From Myxococcales bacterium (lineage in GTDB: Bacteria > Myxococcota > Polyangia > Polyangiales > Polyangiaceae): 13,950 nt of DNA. Shown here piece after piece: positions 12,482 to 13,950 of this stretch; position 1 is the stretch's first letter; each line of letters begins with the position of its first letter. The stretch covers positions 1-13,950 of the forward strand of contig JAGQIY010000373.1 of NCBI GenBank assembly GCA_020430865.1. The letters run 5' to 3'. The notes under the pieces were generated by a model, which had not been told where the DNA came from, did no database searches, and saw only the letters and a list, made by a program, of their open reading frames with translations. A program made the position numbers and the translations under genes.

Positions 12482-13195
12482 GTGACTTCCCCGAACGGCG
12501 ACTCGACCCCAAACCCTGACGATCTGTTGCGTGCGGAGCGCCACGCGGCCCTGCGCCGTCTGGCCGCGTCGTTGTCCCATGCCCTGGGAACACCCCTCAA
12601 CGTCATCTCTGGGCGTGCCGAGCTCATCGAGCTCGACTCCGAAGGGCTCCCCGACGTCTTGGACAGCGCTCAGACCATCCGCCGCCAGGCACTCCGCATC
12701 TCCGAGATGCTCAAGCAAGTGCTCGCGCAGCTGGACCACTTGGACGAAGACGCCGAGTCTTCGAGCATCGCCGCCCTGCTCGAGACGCTCGGGCCCGACC
12801 TGGGCCAGATCGAGCTGCGCGTGGCGGACGGTGTCGCTGACTGCCGCCTGCGACGTGCCGATCAGGCGCGTCACTTCCTCGCTCAGCTGTTGCGATGGGG
12901 GCGGGAGATCGATGCTTTGAAGGGCCTGGACATCGGGAGAAACCAGCAGCACGGCGCGGAGTTCCACCTGCACATCAGCCCAGGCGTGAACGTCTCGGAT
13001 ATCCGTACGGCACTGGAGCCGTGGATTCAGCGCGACCCATGCGAGGCGCGGGAGTCTGCGGTGGTCCTGACCTCCGCGCAGGCGGTCCAGCTTGCCGTCG
13101 CCCTCGGGCACGCTCGGGACGCCGGAGCGGAGCTCGAGCTACGTCACTCCCTGGACGGCTCCACGTTTCTGGCGCGCTGGCCTCAGCAAGCCTAG
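12482..13195 (+). CDS. Histidine-kinase-like protein with intact H-box and degenerate ATPase domain
   Basis: The 237-residue protein starts at GTG 12482. Residues about 17-90 form a DHp-like hairpin with H-box SLSHALGTPLNVISGRAELI, putting the phosphorylatable histidine at H33. The region that should be the HATPase domain (about 118-235) keeps a vague outline (ADQARHFLAQLLRWG in place of the N-box, STFLARWP at the end). However, it has no N-box asparagine, no DxGxG and no GxGxGL, so it should not bind ATP. The layout recalls histidine phosphotransferases such as Caulobacter ChpT, where a DHp dimer relays phosphate and the dead ATPase fold only shapes the surface. It has no sensor or membrane part. 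Shine-Dalgarno is weak. The likely partners are the receiver-only proteins of this window. Confidence 0.72.
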   Translation: MTSPNGDSTPNPDDLLRAERHAALRRLAASLSHALGTPLNVISGRAELIELDSEGLPDVLDSAQTIRRQALRISEMLKQVLAQLDHLDEDAESSSIAALLETLGPDLGQIELRVADGVADCRLRRADQARHFLAQLLRWGREIDALKGLDIGRNQQHGAEFHLHISPGVNVSDIRTALEPWIQRDPCEARESAVVLTSAQAVQLAVALGHARDAGAELELRHSLDGSTFLARWPQQA

Positions 13196-13210
13196 CAGGC
13201 GGCTGGAGAA

Positions 13211-13306
13211 GCGCAGTCTTCAGGAGGCGCAGTCTTCAGGAGGCGCAGTCTTCAACAGGCGCAGTCTTCAGGAGGCGCAGTCTTCAACAGGCGCAGTCTT
13301 CAACAA
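13211..13306. repeat. Six tandem copies of a 16-bp repeat
   Basis: Units start at 13211, 13227, 13243, 13259, 13275 and 13291. Each begins GCGCAGTCTTCA and ends GGAG (units 1, 2, 4), ACAG (3, 5) or ACAA (6). Two interleaved variants (A A B A B B') point to expansion by slippage or unequal crossing-over. The array fills the gap between two convergent genes (stops 13195 and 13315). With a 16-base period it cannot hold one frame, so it is not coding. The core GCGCAGTCTT occurs inverted at 13752-13761, inside the 3' end of the kinase gene. Confidence 0.9.
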
Positions 13307-13314
13307 CGTACCTG

Positions 13315-13692
13315 TCAGCTCGCAGCAGATCGCCGGGCGATCGCGTCCTGGAGCACGCGATCGAGCACCTTTCGGCGCAGCGGCTTGCTCAGGAAGTCGT
13401 CGCAACCGGCCTCGAGTGCAGCCTGGCGATCCGACTCGCGCGAGTGACCGGTGACCGCGACCAGCAGCGCGTCGGTCAGACCACTGGCGCGCAAGCGCCT
13501 TGCCAGCTCGAGCCCACTCAGGTCGGGCAGCCCGAGATCCAAGAGCACCACGTCCGGCGCCCGCGCTGCAGCCAGCTCCAGCGCCGCGCCGGCGGTCTGC
13601 GCACCGCGCACCTGGTGCCCCCGACGCCTCACCAGCATCGACACCATCTCCACGGTATCGTCGCTGTCGTCGACGATGAGTACGTTCAACAT
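13315..13692 (-). CDS. Receiver-only response regulator (CheY-like)
   Basis: The 125-residue protein is a single REC domain: D8-D9 pocket, acceptor D52 (VVLLDLGLPDLSG), switch T81 (VAVTGHS) and K103 (LSKPLR), so all phosphorylation residues are present. The LDLGLPDLSGLELARRLR stretch is of the type often found on, or beside, hybrid kinases. ATG 13692 is taken as the start; an upstream GTG at 13710 would add six residues. It lies 57 bases after the end of a histidine-kinase gene on the same strand and so forms a kinase-receiver pair with it. It converges on the H-box protein across the repeat array. Confidence 0.9.
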   Translation of the reverse strand: MLNVLIVDDSDDTVEMVSMLVRRRGHQVRGAQTAGAALELAAARAPDVVLLDLGLPDLSGLELARRLRASGLTDALLVAVTGHSRESDRQAALEAGCDDFLSKPLRRKVLDRVLQDAIARRSAAS

Positions 13693-13749
13693 CTGGCGCA
13701 AGCCTAGCACGAAGCGTGTCTTTGCCCAAGCTTCGTTTCCTTGAGGAAT

Positions 13750-13950
13750 TCAAGACTGCGCGTGCGACTCTGCGCTGGTCAGGCCGTCGCTCACGTCCGT
13801 GACCCGGATCACGGGTAACTCGGTCAATGAAGCTCGGGGCCAGATGAAGTGGAACGTCGCCCCCTCGCCGAACGCGGACTCCACCCACACGCGTCCCCCG
13901 CGTTCTTCGACCACCTTCTTCACGACCGCCAGCCCGATCCCGCTGCCCTC
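13750..13950 (-). CDS. Sensor histidine kinase, C-terminal end only (continues past window)
   Basis: The frame enters from the window edge with no start codon inside. The 66 visible residues begin [19 protein letters not shown] and continue [19 protein letters not shown], the G2-box, the following helix and the last strands of a HATPase_c domain, so this is the catalytic end of a functional-looking histidine kinase. A tail of about 28 residues after the domain shows no motif. It is followed on the same strand by the receiver gene and is its likely phosphodonor. The last codons (Ala-Gln-Ser-stop) contain an inverted copy of the core of the 16-bp repeat. Sensor domains and membrane topology lie outside the window. 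Confidence 0.9.
   Translation of the reverse strand, partial: EGSGIGLAVVKKVVEERGGRVWVESAFGEGATFHFIWPRASLTELPVIRVTDVSDGLTSAESHAQS

Noticed and set aside
12344..13111. 255-residue open frame on - opposite the H-box protein
   Set aside because: Shadow of the plus-strand histidine-kinase-like gene, whose H-box motif is clear.
13211..13306. CRISPR array
   Set aside because: Units are only 16 bases and directly adjacent with no spacers; there are no cas genes.
13715..13729. GG-N10-GC match before the receiver gene at 13692
   Set aside because: Only TTGG and the final GC fit; spacing to either start codon differs from the group.
1..13950. Mobile element, prophage, toxin-antitoxin or defence system
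   Set aside because: No transposase, integrase, restriction, nuclease or phage-like protein, and no flanking repeats of an inserted element were seen.

Overview
This window looks like chromosomal DNA of a high-G+C myxobacterium-like organism (Myxococcota). The grounds are strong G/C bias at third codon positions, an NtrC-type sigma-54 activator, several receiver-only response regulators, an ADP/ATP-carrier-like protein fused to HEAT repeats, and an outer-membrane FadL-like protein. No rRNA, tRNA, transposase, integrase or phage gene is visible. The genus cannot be fixed from sequence alone.

Layout. Bases 1-2766 (+) hold the 3' part of a transporter/HEAT-repeat gene whose end overlaps a gene for a protein with two degenerate cyclic-nucleotide-binding-like domains. 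A long hairpin at 2791-2837 separates it from a convergent minus-strand operon (4996 down to 2840): ATP-less universal stress protein, ATP-binding universal stress protein with a Cys/His tail, MscS channel. A small unknown gene (5157-5435, -) and a 52-residue proline-rich gene (5561-5719, +) diverge from a region carrying a perfect 10-bp inverted repeat. Bases 5761-7689 (-) encode an NtrC-type activator followed by a lone receiver protein. Divergent from it, on +, are a glycine-zipper general-stress protein (7997-8506), an encapsulated ferritin with a C-terminal encapsulin-targeting peptide (8572-8964), a 36-residue membrane peptide (8993-9103), a FadL-type outer-membrane protein (9263-10765), an OmpA-domain lipoprotein (10961-11515), a receiver protein (11574-12032), a CsbD-like stress protein (12089-12286) with a strong hairpin after it, and a histidine-kinase-like protein with a ruined ATPase domain (12482-13195). 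A six-copy 16-bp tandem repeat (13211-13306) separates this from a minus-strand kinase/receiver pair, of which the kinase runs off the window.

How the parts may work together. Five genes (second USP, 92-residue unknown, NtrC-type activator, general-stress protein, OmpA lipoprotein) each have a GG-N10-GC element resembling a sigma-54 -24/-12 promoter. In every case its GC lies only 12-14 bases before the chosen start codon, and none of the five has a clear Shine-Dalgarno sequence. Genes without such an element mostly do have one. I read this as a local sigma-54 stress regulon, probably driven by the activator encoded at its centre and possibly made of leaderless transcripts. The products fit an envelope, osmotic, iron and starvation stress programme: USPs, MscS, general-stress protein, CsbD, ferritin, lipoprotein. 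The promoter reading is inference from sequence pattern; the gene families are mostly clear.
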